Assembly (NCBI RefSeq): GCF_025567465.1
Contig: NZ_JAOQKI010000024.1
Coordinates: 1 to 41,910, forward strand
DNA length: 41,910 nucleotides
From: Roseburia_C amylophila
GTDB lineage: Bacteria > Bacillota > Clostridia > Lachnospirales > Lachnospiraceae
Direction: 5' to 3'
Part shown: positions 32,285 through 41,799 of the stretch, in pieces
Layout: the number at the start of each line of letters is the position of its first letter
How positions within the stretch are numbered: position 1 is the stretch's first letter
Translations under genes and position numbers: made by a program
The notes under the pieces: model-generated
Database searches by the model: none
What the model was told of the DNA's origin: nothing
What the model saw: only the letters and a program-made list of their open reading frames with translations

Positions 32285-32494
32285 ATGCAGGAAATTAAGC
32301 TGCGGGATGAATATATTAAGCTGGGACAGGCGTTAAAAGCCGCCGGAGTCGTAGACTCCGGAGTCACTGCCAAGCTTGTAATATTAGATGAAAAAGTTAA
32401 GGTAAATGGCGAAGTTGAAGTACAGCGTGGCAAGAAATTATATGATGGAGATGTAGTGGAAGCTTTGGGCGAAACCATAAAGATTGTAAAATGA
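32285..32494 (+). CDS. yaaA: S4-domain protein YaaA, ribosome-associated type
   Basis: A 69-residue RNA-binding S4-domain protein (YIKLGQALKAAGVVDSGVTA, KVKVNGEVEVQRGKKLYDGD). It sits between dnaN and recF, where B. subtilis has yaaA (rlbA). Its stop codon overlaps the recF start (ATGA), so translation is coupled. The role in ribosome biogenesis known for the family is not visible in the sequence itself. Confidence 0.93.
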   Translation: MQEIKLRDEYIKLGQALKAAGVVDSGVTAKLVILDEKVKVNGEVEVQRGKKLYDGDVVEALGETIKIVK

Positions 32495-33582
32495 TAATAA
32501 AGTCCATTGAACTTAAGAATTTCCGTAATTATGAAGAGTTAAATCTGAATCTTGACGGTGGAACCAATATTTTATATGGGGACAATGCCCAGGGAAAGAC
32601 CAATATATTAGAATCCATTTATGTCAGCGGAACAACGAAATCCCATAAGGGAAGCCGCGATAAAGAAATGATTCGTTTTGGTGAAAATGAGGCACATATC
32701 CGTACTATGGTAGAAAAAAATCAGATGAGTTATCAGATTGATATGCATCTGAAGAAGAACCGTTCCAAGGGAATTGCCATTAATGGTGTGCCAATCCGCA
32801 AGGCAAGTGAGCTTTTCGGTGTGCTGAATATGGTATTTTTCTCACCGGAGGATTTAAATATTATCAAAAATGGTCCTTCCGAGCGCAGAAGATTTTTAGA
32901 TTCGGAAATCTGCCAGCTGGATAAAATTTATCTTTCTGATTTAACCAAGTATAATAAAGTTTTAAATCAGCGCAATAAGCTGTTAAAAGATATGGTATTT
33001 CATCCGGATTTGGAAAGTACGTTATCCGTGTGGGATATGCAGCTCATTTCTTACGGCAGGCGGATTATCAGCCGGCGCCGGAGATTTGTAGAAGAATTAA
33101 ATGAAATTGTCCGGGGCATCCATGAAAGCATTTCCGGTGGCAGGGAGCAGCTGACGCTGACGTATGAGCCGGATATCGAAGAAGCTTTTTTTGAAGATGA
33201 ATTAAACCGGGCGAAGGAAAAGGACAGAAAATACTGCAGTACCTCCGTGGGACCCCACAGAGATGATATTTCCTTTTTTATCGGAGATATCGATATCCGT
33301 AAATTCGGTTCCCAGGGACAGCAGAGAACTTCTGCTTTATCACTGAAATTATCAGAGATAGAGCTGGTGAAAAGATGTATCCATGATACACCGGTACTTC
33401 TTTTAGATGATGTGCTTTCCGAACTGGACAGTAACAGGCAGAATTATCTGCTTAACAGTATACATGATATTCAGACGGTCATTACCTGTACCGGTCTGGA
33501 TGAATTTGTAAGAAACCGCTTCCAGATTGATAAAATATTTGAAGTCATAAGCGGAACAGTAAGTGAAAAAAATGAAATGTAA
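32491..33582 (+). CDS. recF: DNA replication and repair protein RecF
   Basis: SMC-like ATPase that loads RecA at gaps, 363 residues. Walker A GDNAQGKTNILE (about 31-42), ABC-type signature GSQGQQRTSALSLKL and Walker B VLLLDDVLSELD with the D loop are all visible. SVGPHRDDISFF is the family motif. It is encoded directly after yaaA with overlapping codons and 27 bases before gyrB. Confidence 0.97.
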   Translation: MIIKSIELKNFRNYEELNLNLDGGTNILYGDNAQGKTNILESIYVSGTTKSHKGSRDKEMIRFGENEAHIRTMVEKNQMSYQIDMHLKKNRSKGIAINGVPIRKASELFGVLNMVFFSPEDLNIIKNGPSERRRFLDSEICQLDKIYLSDLTKYNKVLNQRNKLLKDMVFHPDLESTLSVWDMQLISYGRRIISRRRRFVEELNEIVRGIHESISGGREQLTLTYEPDIEEAFFEDELNRAKEKDRKYCSTSVGPHRDDISFFIGDIDIRKFGSQGQQRTSALSLKLSEIELVKRCIHDTPVLLLDDVLSELDSNRQNYLLNSIHDIQTVITCTGLDEFVRNRFQIDKIFEVISGTVSEKNEM

Positions 33583-33609
33583 AATAATCCGTGAATAGGA
33601 GGAATACAG

Positions 33610-35526
33610 ATGAGTACGGAATACGGAGCAGACCAAATTCAGATTTTGGAAGGTTTGGAAGCAGTAAGAAAGAGACCTGGAATGTATATTGGAAGTACCT
33701 CTGTGAGAGGACTTCACCATCTGGTATATGAAATTGTGGATAACTCTGTCGACGAAGCACTGGCAGGTTATTGTACCCATATTATCGTTACGATTAATAA
33801 AGACAATTCCATTACCGTAGAAGATGATGGACGTGGAATTCCGGTAGGAATTAACCACAAAGCAGGTATTCCTGCGGTAGAAGTAGTATTTACTGTATTG
33901 CATGCCGGCGGAAAATTCGGCGGTGGAGGATATAAGGTATCCGGTGGATTACATGGTGTAGGAGCATCCGTTGTAAATGCACTTTCTAACTGGCTGGAAG
34001 TACAGATTTTCCACGATGGAAAGATTTATAAACAACGTTATGAACGTGGACATACTATGTATCCACTGAAGGAAGTCGGAAAATGTGATATAAATAAAAC
34101 CGGTACTACTGTAACCTTTTCTCCGGACGGAAGCATTTTCGAAGAAACCGTATATGATTTTGATACATTAAAGCAGCGTTTAAGAGAGACTGCATTCCTG
34201 ACAAAGAATCTTAGGATTACACTTCGTGATGACAGGGAAGAGCCTGTAAAAGAACGGGTATTCCATTATGAAGGCGGTATTAAGGAATTTGTAACTTACT
34301 TAAATAAGAGCAAGGAAGCATTGTATCCGGAGGTTATTTATTGTGAAGGTGAGAAAAACGGGGTTCTTGTTGAAGTTGCTATGCAGCATAACGATGCATA
34401 TAACGAAGCTACGTACAGCTTTGTCAATAACATCATCACGCCGGAGGGTGGAACACATCTGGCAGGTTTCCGTAATGCGCTTACCAAAACTTTTAATGAA
34501 TATGCGCGGGCGAATAAGATTTTAAAGGATTCTGAGCCGGCACTTTCCGGTGATGATATCCGTGAAGGTTTAACTGCTATTGTAAGTATTAAGATTGAAG
34601 AGCCTCAGTTTGAGGGACAGACCAAGCAGAAGCTTGGTAACAGTGAAGCAAGAGGAGCCGTAGACAGCGTAGTAAGTGAGCAGCTTACATACTTTTTAGA
34701 GCAGAATCCTCAGGTTGCAAAGACCATTTGTGAAAAATCACTTCTGGCACAGCGTGCAAGAGAGGCAGCAAGAAAAGCAAGAGATTTAACCAGAAGAAAG
34801 ACTGCATTAGAAGGAACTTCACTTCCTGGAAAATTAGCAGACTGTTCTGATAAAGATCCGAAAAACTGCGAAATTTTCATCGTCGAGGGAGATTCCGCCG
34901 GCGGTTCCGCAAAGACTGCAAGAAGCCGTGCAACCCAGGCAATTCTTCCACTTCGTGGAAAGATTTTGAATGTAGAGAAAGCAAGACTTGATAAAATTTA
35001 CGGAAATGCTGAGATTAAAGCCATGATTACTGCATTTGGTACCGGTATTCATGAAGATTTTGATATCAGTAAATTAAGATATCATAAGATTATTATTATG
35101 ACCGATGCCGATGTGGATGGTGCCCATATCAGTACCCTGATGCTTACTTTCATTTATCGTTTCATGCCGGAATTAATCAAGCAGGGCTATGTATATCTGG
35201 CACAGCCGCCACTTTATAAGATTGAGAAAAATAAAAATGTCTGGTATGCCTACAGCGATGAACAGCTCAACAATATCTTAAAAGAGATTGGACGAGACGG
35301 TAATAATAAGATTCAGCGATACAAAGGATTAGGAGAAATGGATGCCGAGCAGCTTTGGGAGACAACCATGGATCCTGAGAAGAGAATCTTACGTCGTGTT
35401 GTAATGGATGAAGAAGAAGCATCTGAAATTGATGTAACATTCAACACCTTAATGGGTGATAAAGTAGAACCAAGACGTGATTTTATTGAAGCAAATGCGA
35501 AGTATGTCCAGAACCTGGATATCTAG
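33610..35526 (+). CDS. gyrB: DNA gyrase subunit B
   Basis: ATPase subunit of gyrase, 638 residues. The GHKL ATPase has EIVDNSVDEALAG, DDGRGIP, and GGLHGVGASVVNAL; the TOPRIM region has EGDSAGGSAKTARSR and the metal-binding DADVDGAHI; the protein ends NAKYVQNLDI as usual. TAGGAGG lies 7 bases before the ATG. It is followed 12 bases later by gyrA. Confidence 0.98.
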   Translation: MSTEYGADQIQILEGLEAVRKRPGMYIGSTSVRGLHHLVYEIVDNSVDEALAGYCTHIIVTINKDNSITVEDDGRGIPVGINHKAGIPAVEVVFTVLHAGGKFGGGGYKVSGGLHGVGASVVNALSNWLEVQIFHDGKIYKQRYERGHTMYPLKEVGKCDINKTGTTVTFSPDGSIFEETVYDFDTLKQRLRETAFLTKNLRITLRDDREEPVKERVFHYEGGIKEFVTYLNKSKEALYPEVIYCEGEKNGVLVEVAMQHNDAYNEATYSFVNNIITPEGGTHLAGFRNALTKTFNEYARANKILKDSEPALSGDDIREGLTAIVSIKIEEPQFEGQTKQKLGNSEARGAVDSVVSEQLTYFLEQNPQVAKTICEKSLLAQRAREAARKARDLTRRKTALEGTSLPGKLADCSDKDPKNCEIFIVEGDSAGGSAKTARSRATQAILPLRGKILNVEKARLDKIYGNAEIKAMITAFGTGIHEDFDISKLRYHKIIIMTDADVDGAHISTLMLTFIYRFMPELIKQGYVYLAQPPLYKIEKNKNVWYAYSDEQLNNILKEIGRDGNNKIQRYKGLGEMDAEQLWETTMDPEKRILRRVVMDEEEASEIDVTFNTLMGDKVEPRRDFIEANAKYVQNLDI

Positions 35527-35538
35527 GAGGAAGAATAG

Positions 35539-38133
35539 ATGGATGACAAGATATTTGACCAGATACATGACGTAGACTTAAAGAAAACGATGGAAACATC
35601 CTATATAGACTATGCCATGAGTGTAATTGCAGCCCGGGCTTTGCCGGATGTAAGGGATGGTCTGAAACCGGTACAGAGACGTGTATTGTTTTCCATGATA
35701 GAGTTGAACAACGGTCCGGATAAGCCACATAGAAAATGTGCCCGTATTGTCGGAGATACCATGGGTAAATATCACCCACACGGAGACAGCTCAATCTATG
35801 GAGCATTGGTAAATATGGCACAGGACTGGTCTACCAGATATCCATTGGTAGATGGTCATGGTAACTTCGGTTCCGTAGACGGTGACGGAGCTGCAGCAAT
35901 GCGATATACTGAAGCAAGACTTTCTAAGATTTCCATGGAAATGCTTGCTGATATTAATAAAGATACCGTTGATTTTATGCCAAACTTTGATGAGACCGAG
36001 AAAGAGCCTGTTGTACTGCCATCAAGATTTCCAAATCTTTTAGTAAATGGTACAACTGGTATTGCGGTAGGTATGGCAACCAATATTCCGCCACATAACT
36101 TAAGAGAAGTTATCAATGCAGTAGTAAAAATCATTGATAATGAAGTAGAGCAGAATCGTGGAACTGATATTGAAGAGTTATTAGATATTGTAAAAGGACC
36201 TGATTTTCCAACCGGTGGAATGATTCTTGGTACAACCGGAATCAACGAAGCATACCGTACCGGCCGTGGAAAGATTCGTGTCCGTGCAGTTACCAATATT
36301 GAGCCGATGAACAATGGAAAGAACCGTATTATTGTGACGGAGCTTCCATATATGGTAAATAAAGCCAGACTCATCGAAAAGATTGCAGAGCTGGTAAGAG
36401 ATAAGAAAATTGACGGAATCACAGATTTACGTGATGAATCAGACCGTCAGGGTATGAGAATCTGTATTGAGCTGCGTCGTGATGTAAATCCAAACGTAGT
36501 ATTAAATCTGTTATATAAACATACCCAGTTACAGGACACCTTTGGTGTTATTATGCTGGCACTGGTAAATAATCAGCCGAAAGTCTTAAATCTTCTTGAT
36601 ATGTTAAACTACTATCTGATGCATCAGAAGGAAGTTGTAACAAGAAGAACGAAATATGATTTAAACAAGGCAGAAGAAAGAGCTCATCTGTTAGAGGGTT
36701 TACTGATTGCCTTAGACCATATTGATGAAGTAATTTCCATTATCCGTGGAAGTAAGACAACACCGGAAGCAAAAGAAAAATTAATGAACCGCTTCGGACT
36801 CAGCGATGCACAGGCACAGGCTATTGTAGATATGCGTCTGCGTGCACTGACAGGTCTGGAACGCGAGAAAATTGAAAATGAATATAAGGAATTAGTAGCA
36901 AGAATCGCAGAATTAAAGGCAATCCTTGCAGATGAGAAGAAGCTTCTTGGTGTTATAAGAGAAGAAATTCTTCTGATTGCAGATAAGTATGGAGACGAAA
37001 GAAGAACATCTATTGGATTTGACGAATATGACATTTCCATGGAAGATCTGATTCCGGTAACCAATACGGTAATCACCATGACAAAATTAGGATATATCAA
37101 GCGCATGAGCGTAGATAATTTCCGCAGCCAGCATCGTGGTGGTAAAGGAATTAAGGGAATGGAGACCATTGAGAACGATTATATCGAAGAACTTCTCATG
37201 ACAACTTCACATCATTATCTGATGTTCTTTACAAACAGCGGAAAAGTATATCGTATGAAAGCATACGAAATTCCGGAGGCAGGAAGAACAGCCAGAGGAA
37301 CCGCAATTATCAATCTGCTTCAGCTTCAGCCGGGTGAGAAAATTACCGCAGTTATTCCGATTAAGGAATACAAAGAAGGTGAATACCTCTTTATGGCAAC
37401 CAAGAATGGTATTGTGAAGAAGACACCAATCTGCGAATATGCAAATGTCCGTAAGACAGGTCTTGCAGCAATTAACCTTCGTGATGATGATGAACTGATT
37501 GAAGTAAAGAAGACAGATAACAATAAAGATATCATCTTAGTAACCAAATATGGCCAGTGTATCCGTTTCCATGAAACAGATGTAAGAAGCACCGGTCGTG
37601 TATCCATGGGTGTTATCGGTATGAATTTAGCAGACAGCGACAAAGTCGTAGGAATGCAGTTAAATACCCAGGGTGATGCACTGATGATTGTATCTGAAAA
37701 AGGTCTTGGAAAATGTACCCTGATGTCTGAATTCTCACCACAGAACCGTGGCGGTAAAGGCGTGAAGTGCTACAAGATTACCGAGAAGACCGGTAATATC
37801 ATCGGTGTCAAAGCCGTAAATCAGGATAACGAAATAATGCTGATTACCACAGAAGGAATCATTATTCGGATTCCGGTAAATGGAACAGCACTTTTGGGCA
37901 GAGTAACATCCGGAGTAAAACTGATTAATGTAAATGACGGAGTAACTGTAGCCAGCATGGCTAAGGTAAAAGAAGATAAATCAATTATGGAAAATGATAT
38001 TCCGGAGCCGAAACAGCCAGAGGGTGTTATTGTAGAAGAAGATGAAGATGCATCAGCATCGGAGGAAGAGCTGATATCCAAGGAGCTTGGTGAATTAATT
38101 AACCGCGCAGAGCAGGATAGCGAAGAAGAATAA
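35539..38133 (+). CDS. gyrA: DNA gyrase subunit A
   Basis: Breakage-reunion subunit, 864 residues. Catalytic Tyr123 lies in MRYTEARL. The quinolone-resistance region reads HPHGDSSIYGAL, so Ser84 (E. coli Ser83) is present but position 88 (E. coli Asp87) is Gly. The GyrA-box type motif HRGGKGIKG begins the C-terminal wrapping domain, and six-blade repeat segments follow (MKAYEIPEAGRTARG, GIVKKTP, GQCIRF, SEKGLGKC, TEGIIIRIP). The tail is very acidic (EEDEDASASEEELI). It ends at a strong terminator. Confidence 0.98.
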   Translation: MDDKIFDQIHDVDLKKTMETSYIDYAMSVIAARALPDVRDGLKPVQRRVLFSMIELNNGPDKPHRKCARIVGDTMGKYHPHGDSSIYGALVNMAQDWSTRYPLVDGHGNFGSVDGDGAAAMRYTEARLSKISMEMLADINKDTVDFMPNFDETEKEPVVLPSRFPNLLVNGTTGIAVGMATNIPPHNLREVINAVVKIIDNEVEQNRGTDIEELLDIVKGPDFPTGGMILGTTGINEAYRTGRGKIRVRAVTNIEPMNNGKNRIIVTELPYMVNKARLIEKIAELVRDKKIDGITDLRDESDRQGMRICIELRRDVNPNVVLNLLYKHTQLQDTFGVIMLALVNNQPKVLNLLDMLNYYLMHQKEVVTRRTKYDLNKAEERAHLLEGLLIALDHIDEVISIIRGSKTTPEAKEKLMNRFGLSDAQAQAIVDMRLRALTGLEREKIENEYKELVARIAELKAILADEKKLLGVIREEILLIADKYGDERRTSIGFDEYDISMEDLIPVTNTVITMTKLGYIKRMSVDNFRSQHRGGKGIKGMETIENDYIEELLMTTSHHYLMFFTNSGKVYRMKAYEIPEAGRTARGTAIINLLQLQPGEKITAVIPIKEYKEGEYLFMATKNGIVKKTPICEYANVRKTGLAAINLRDDDELIEVKKTDNNKDIILVTKYGQCIRFHETDVRSTGRVSMGVIGMNLADSDKVVGMQLNTQGDALMIVSEKGLGKCTLMSEFSPQNRGGKGVKCYKITEKTGNIIGVKAVNQDNEIMLITTEGIIIRIPVNGTALLGRVTSGVKLINVNDGVTVASMAKVKEDKSIMENDIPEPKQPEGVIVEEDEDASASEEELISKELGELINRAEQDSEEE

Positions 38134-38150
38134 AAAACTTTATAAAAAAG

Positions 38151-38186
38151 AGGGCGGAATCACTGTATCATGATTTCGCCCTTTCA
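38151..38186 (+). terminator. Terminator after gyrA
   Basis: AGGGCGGAATCA (38151-38162) and TGATTTCGCCCTT (38171-38183) form a 12-bp stem with one G-T pair and an 8-base loop; a short T-run ends the stem. Confidence 0.9.
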
Positions 38187-38207
38187 AAAAATAATGGGGG
38201 ATTAAAG

Positions 38208-39011
38208 ATGCCACAGACATTTTATGAAGTACTATGGATTTTTATTATTTATGCATTTATCGGATGGTGCAGCGAAGTATCATATGCAGCATTGGATAGG
38301 GGAATCTTTGTAAACAGGGGATTTTTGAACGGACCGTACTGTCCAATTTACGGATGTGGAGTATTAATCGTGGTTGTGTTACTGACACCATTAAAGAAAA
38401 ATTTACTGATATTATATTTAGGTTCCTTCCTATTAACATCAGTTCTGGAATTTATAACAGGATTCGTAATGGAAAAAGTATTTCATAATAAATGGTGGGA
38501 TTACTCGGATAAACCCTTTAATATAATGGGATATGTATGTCTGAAATTTTCAATTTTCTGGGGATTGGCATGTACCTTTATTATGCTGATTATTCATCCG
38601 ATTATTTACGGATTCATTCATCTGATACCGCATATTGTGGGGGTGGTATTACTTATAATTATAATGACCGGATTTGCCATTGACGTAGTAGTAACGGTAT
38701 CTACTATTGTGAAGTTCAACCGCAGGTTAAAGGTAATGGATGATATTGCAGCAAAAATTAAAGTATTGTCCAACCAGATTGGTGAAAATATTTATGAAAA
38801 TGTAGAAGAAGCACTGGAAAAATCTGCAGAATTTAAAGAAGGGCATGCAGAAAAGATAGAAAAACTCGAAAATCTGCGTCATAAATATGATGAACTTTTA
38901 TCCAAAAAGAATGCAGTATCCAGCCGTCTGATGAAAGCATTCCCGGATATGAAATCAAAACATCATAACGAGATTTTGCAGAAATTAAAGAAAATCAATA
39001 TAAGAAAGTAG
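38208..39011 (+). CDS. Putative ABC-transporter type IV family membrane protein (PF06541, CmpB-like)
   Basis: A 267-residue protein with about four membrane helices in the first 165 residues and a cytoplasmic coiled-coil tail (about 170-267). The N-terminal segments IYAFIGWCSEVSYA, RGFLNGPYCPIYG and KWWDYSDKPFNIMGY are characteristic of the PF06541 family, widespread in Clostridia. Despite the family name no ATP-binding partner is encoded here, and the role is unknown. A GGGGGATTAAAG sequence precedes the ATG. Confidence 0.85.
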   Translation: MPQTFYEVLWIFIIYAFIGWCSEVSYAALDRGIFVNRGFLNGPYCPIYGCGVLIVVVLLTPLKKNLLILYLGSFLLTSVLEFITGFVMEKVFHNKWWDYSDKPFNIMGYVCLKFSIFWGLACTFIMLIIHPIIYGFIHLIPHIVGVVLLIIIMTGFAIDVVVTVSTIVKFNRRLKVMDDIAAKIKVLSNQIGENIYENVEEALEKSAEFKEGHAEKIEKLENLRHKYDELLSKKNAVSSRLMKAFPDMKSKHHNEILQKLKKINIRK

Positions 39012-39017
39012 GAAAAT

Positions 39018-39518
39018 ATGAAACCGAAAATAAAAACAGGGATAAGCGCAATCATGATAATAGGATGGATATTTGCAGGGCTGGGTTCTGCCTTTTTAAT
39101 AATGGGAATCCTTTTTCTGACACAGTCCGGTAAAGAGGAAGCCTTTAAAATGTTAGGACTCATCTTTGGCGGAACCGGACTTTTCTTTTTCCTGATTGGT
39201 GTCATTTTTTTGATATTGCATTACAATAATAAAAGCAGCTTAAAGAAAATTGTAGATAACGGCTATTACATTATGGCAGAAATTTCAAATATAGATATGA
39301 ATTATAATGTAAACGTAAATGGCAGATGCCCTTATGTGATATATGCCAGATATCAGGATATGAATGGCTGCATCCATACATTTCACAGCCGCAACATTTT
39401 CTTTTATCCGGCGGGAATGATGAAAAATAATATGGTAAAAATTTATACAAGACCGGATAATTTTAAAAAATACTATATGGATATCGATGAGATTTTACCG
39501 GAAGTACAGATGCATTAA
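39018..39518 (+). CDS. Membrane protein, DUF3592-like
   Basis: A 166-residue protein with two N-terminal membrane helices (about 8-30 and 44-66). A soluble beta-rich domain follows (VDNGYYIMAEISNIDMN, YVIYARYQDMNGCIHTFHS, VKIYTRPDNFKKYYMDI), resembling DUF3592-type proteins in which a small extracytoplasmic domain follows two helices. It is 6 bases after the preceding gene and 11 bases before the fumarase gene, so it could share their transcript. No known function. Confidence 0.7.
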   Translation: MKPKIKTGISAIMIIGWIFAGLGSAFLIMGILFLTQSGKEEAFKMLGLIFGGTGLFFFLIGVIFLILHYNNKSSLKKIVDNGYYIMAEISNIDMNYNVNVNGRCPYVIYARYQDMNGCIHTFHSRNIFFYPAGMMKNNMVKIYTRPDNFKKYYMDIDEILPEVQMH

Positions 39519-39529
39519 AGGAGACAGAA

Positions 39530-40375
39530 ATGATAAGAACAGTAAAAACAAGTGAAATAACAGAAAATATCAAAGAAATGTGCATTGAAGCAAATTATTA
39601 TTTATCCAGGGATATGGATGCAGCAATGAAAAATGCGGCTGCAACGGAAGAATCTGAACTAGGACAGAAAATATTAAATCAGTTACAGGATAATCTTGAA
39701 ATTGCAGATAAAGAGCAGATTCCGATTTGTCAGGATACCGGAATGGCAGTGGTATTTATTGAAGTTGGACAGGATGTTCATTTCGAAGGTGATGCTATAG
39801 AAGATGCCATTAATGAAGGAGTGCGTCAGGGATATGTGGAAGGATATCTTCGGAAATCCGTCGTAAAAGACCCACTGATTCGTGAAAATACCAAAGATAA
39901 TACTCCGGCAGTTATACATTATTCCATTGTGCCAGGCGATAAAGTGAAAATGACTGTTGCACCAAAAGGATTCGGCAGTGAAAATATGAGTCGCATTTTC
40001 ATGTTGAAGCCTGCAGAAGGAATCGAAGGTGTTAAAAATGCCATCATGACTGCAGTAGCTGATGCAGGTCCAAATGCCTGCCCGCCAATGGTAGTAGGCG
40101 TTGGAATCGGAGGCACCTTTGAAAAATGTGCGATTCTTGCAAAAAAAGCATTAACCAGAAGTGTAGATTCCTATTCTGAAATACCTTATGTAAAAAATCT
40201 GGAAATAGAAATGTTAGATAAAATCAACCAGTTAGGCATCGGACCGGGCGGATTAGGCGGAACAACTACAGCCTTAAAGGTAAACATCAATACATACCCG
40301 ACACATATAGCAGGACTTCCGGTGGCAGTGAACATCTGCTGTCATGTAAACAGACATGTGGTAAGGGAGATTTAG
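39530..40375 (+). CDS. Fumarate hydratase class I, alpha subunit
   Basis: N-terminal half of an iron-sulfur, oxygen-labile fumarase (fumarate + water to malate), 281 residues. The motif ICQDTGMAVVF with Cys67, GPNACPPM with Cys184, and the CCH near the C-terminus (about residues 272-273) are candidates for the three [4Fe-4S] ligands. KGFGSENMSR and GIGPGGLGGTTTALKV are further family motifs. The partner subunit is 575 bases downstream, separated by a GNAT gene. Related enzymes include L(+)-tartrate dehydratase; the lone location does not rule this out. Confidence 0.9.
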   Translation: MIRTVKTSEITENIKEMCIEANYYLSRDMDAAMKNAAATEESELGQKILNQLQDNLEIADKEQIPICQDTGMAVVFIEVGQDVHFEGDAIEDAINEGVRQGYVEGYLRKSVVKDPLIRENTKDNTPAVIHYSIVPGDKVKMTVAPKGFGSENMSRIFMLKPAEGIEGVKNAIMTAVADAGPNACPPMVVGVGIGGTFEKCAILAKKALTRSVDSYSEIPYVKNLEIEMLDKINQLGIGPGGLGGTTTALKVNINTYPTHIAGLPVAVNICCHVNRHVVREI

Positions 40376-40376
40376 A

Positions 40377-40889
40377 ATGAACGCAATTGTAATAGAAGGA
40401 AAAGAATATCATTTTAAAATGGCACATCCGGAAAATACAGAAGAAATACTGTCTTTATACCAGAGTGCCATGGGAACAGAAGGCTGCACCTGGGATGAAA
40501 CATATCCAAGCCGGGAGACCATTGCAAAAGATTTTGCAAATCAGGCATTATTTATAATAGAAGATAATGCCCATAAAATAGCCGGAGCAATTTCAATTGA
40601 TGAAGATACGGAAGTAAATGCATTAACCTGCTGGTCGAAGCAGTTAGAGCCATCCGCGGAGCTGGCTCGTCTTGTCATAAGAGAGGCAGAACAGAATCAT
40701 GGACTGGCACGCATTATGATTCAAAAGACCATGGAAGAATTAAAAAAAAGTGGCATGAAAGGTGTGCATTTTCTGGTAAGTAAGACAAATGAACGGGCAA
40801 TGCGTTCCTATCAGAAATTGAATTTTACAAAATGTGGTGAATCGGATCTTTATGGAGAAGACTGGTGGTGCTACGAAAAGGCATTATAA
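40377..40889 (+). CDS. GNAT-family N-acetyltransferase
   Basis: A 170-residue acyl-CoA-dependent acetyltransferase of the GNAT fold. The N-terminal HFKMAHPENTEEILSLYQSA starts the fold, followed by IAGAISI (beta 4), ELARLVIREAEQNHGLARIM containing the acetyl-CoA pyrophosphate-binding loop, and VSKTNERAMRSYQKLNFTKCGE, typical motif B. Its ATG follows one base after the stop codon of the fumarase alpha gene, so it is tightly coupled. Substrate unknown. Confidence 0.9.
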   Translation: MNAIVIEGKEYHFKMAHPENTEEILSLYQSAMGTEGCTWDETYPSRETIAKDFANQALFIIEDNAHKIAGAISIDEDTEVNALTCWSKQLEPSAELARLVIREAEQNHGLARIMIQKTMEELKKSGMKGVHFLVSKTNERAMRSYQKLNFTKCGESDLYGEDWWCYEKAL

Positions 40890-40949
40890 TAGATTTATTA
40901 TAAAAGCTGGTAAATATCATTATTTATTATAGAAAGAACAGGTGATAGA

Positions 40950-41507
40950 ATGGATAAATATATTACAACACCGATAACAGAAGAAAAGACAGCAGAGCTT
41001 CATGCAGGAGATTATGTATATATAACAGGAACGATTTATGTGGCAAGAGATGCAGCCCACAAGAGAATGATGGAAGTCTTAGAAAGAGGAGAAGAACTTC
41101 CGATAGACATTTTAGATTCCACAATCTATTATATGGGACCATCACCGGCAAGAGAGGGAAGACCAATCGGTTCCGCAGGTCCGACCACTGCAACCCGTAT
41201 GGATAAGTATGCACCAACCCTATTGGATTTGGGTGAAAAGGCAATGATTGGAAAAGGAAAACGTTCCAAAGAAGTCATAGATGCCATCATCCGTAATAAA
41301 GCAGTATACTTTGCAGCAATCGGCGGGGCAGGCGCACTTCTTTCTAAATGTATTACCAAATCAGAAATTGTCTGTTATGAAGATTTGGGAGCGGAAGCCA
41401 TCCGCAAGCTGGAAGTAAAAGACTTCCCGGTAATAGTTGTGATAGACAGAGATGGCAACAACCTCTATGAAACAGCAATAGAAAAATATAAGAAAATCCA
41501 GCTTTAA
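40950..41507 (+). CDS. Fumarate hydratase class I, beta subunit
   Basis: C-terminal half of class I fumarase, 185 residues, with VYITGTIYVARDAAHKRM, the GPTTATRMDKYAP motif that contributes substrate-binding residues, GKGKRSKEV and the AIGGAGALLSKCI segment. It follows the GNAT gene after 60 bases with GGTGAT before the ATG. The two subunits form a single enzyme, so cotranscription through the GNAT gene is expected. Confidence 0.9.
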   Translation: MDKYITTPITEEKTAELHAGDYVYITGTIYVARDAAHKRMMEVLERGEELPIDILDSTIYYMGPSPAREGRPIGSAGPTTATRMDKYAPTLLDLGEKAMIGKGKRSKEVIDAIIRNKAVYFAAIGGAGALLSKCITKSEIVCYEDLGAEAIRKLEVKDFPVIVVIDRDGNNLYETAIEKYKKIQL

Positions 41508-41549
41508 AATGCTTTAAAAAAATAAGTGAAAAATAATTTGAATTTGTGA

Positions 41550-41578
41550 TTGACAAAGTGAAATAGTTTTAGTATTAT
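41550..41578 (+). promoter_or_regulatory. Promoter of tRNA-Ser
   Basis: TTGACA (41550-41555) and TATTAT (41573-41578) are 17 bases apart; the tRNA starts 55 bases further on. Confidence 0.8.
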
Positions 41579-41633
41579 TATCTATGCGTCATGTACGCAG
41601 ACAACATCATATTTATTTGGAAAGTTCAGATAT

Positions 41634-41721
41634 GGAGAAATACTCAAGAGGCTGAAGAGGCGCCCCTGCTAAGGGTGTAGGTCGGGCAACCGGCGCGAGG
41701 GTTCAAATCCCTCTTTCTCCG
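41634..41721 (+). tRNA. tRNA-Ser (anticodon GCT)
   Basis: Class II tRNA of 88 bases: acceptor GGAGAAA pairs with TTTCTCC, anticodon stem-loop CGCCC-CTGCTAA-GGGTG with anticodon GCT, long variable arm around GGTCGGGCAACCGGC, T arm GAGGG-TTCAAAT-CCCTC, and discriminator G. CCA is not encoded. Confidence 0.96.
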
Positions 41722-41764
41722 CTTTTTCCAAAAATAAAGAAATTATTTTTTTTGAAAAAAGTTG

Positions 41765-41793
41765 TTGACAGATAAGAAATAAGATGTTACACT
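41765..41793 (+). promoter_or_regulatory. Promoter of the downstream rRNA operon
   Basis: TTGACA (41765-41770) and TACACT (41788-41793) are separated by 17 bases. The -35 matches consensus fully. Confidence 0.8.
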
Positions 41794-41799
41794 AAATGA

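Noticed and set aside
41722..41760. AT-rich inverted sequence after tRNA-Ser as terminator
   Set aside because: Only A/T pairs with poor stem continuity; stable termination is not supported, and the rrn promoter follows immediately.
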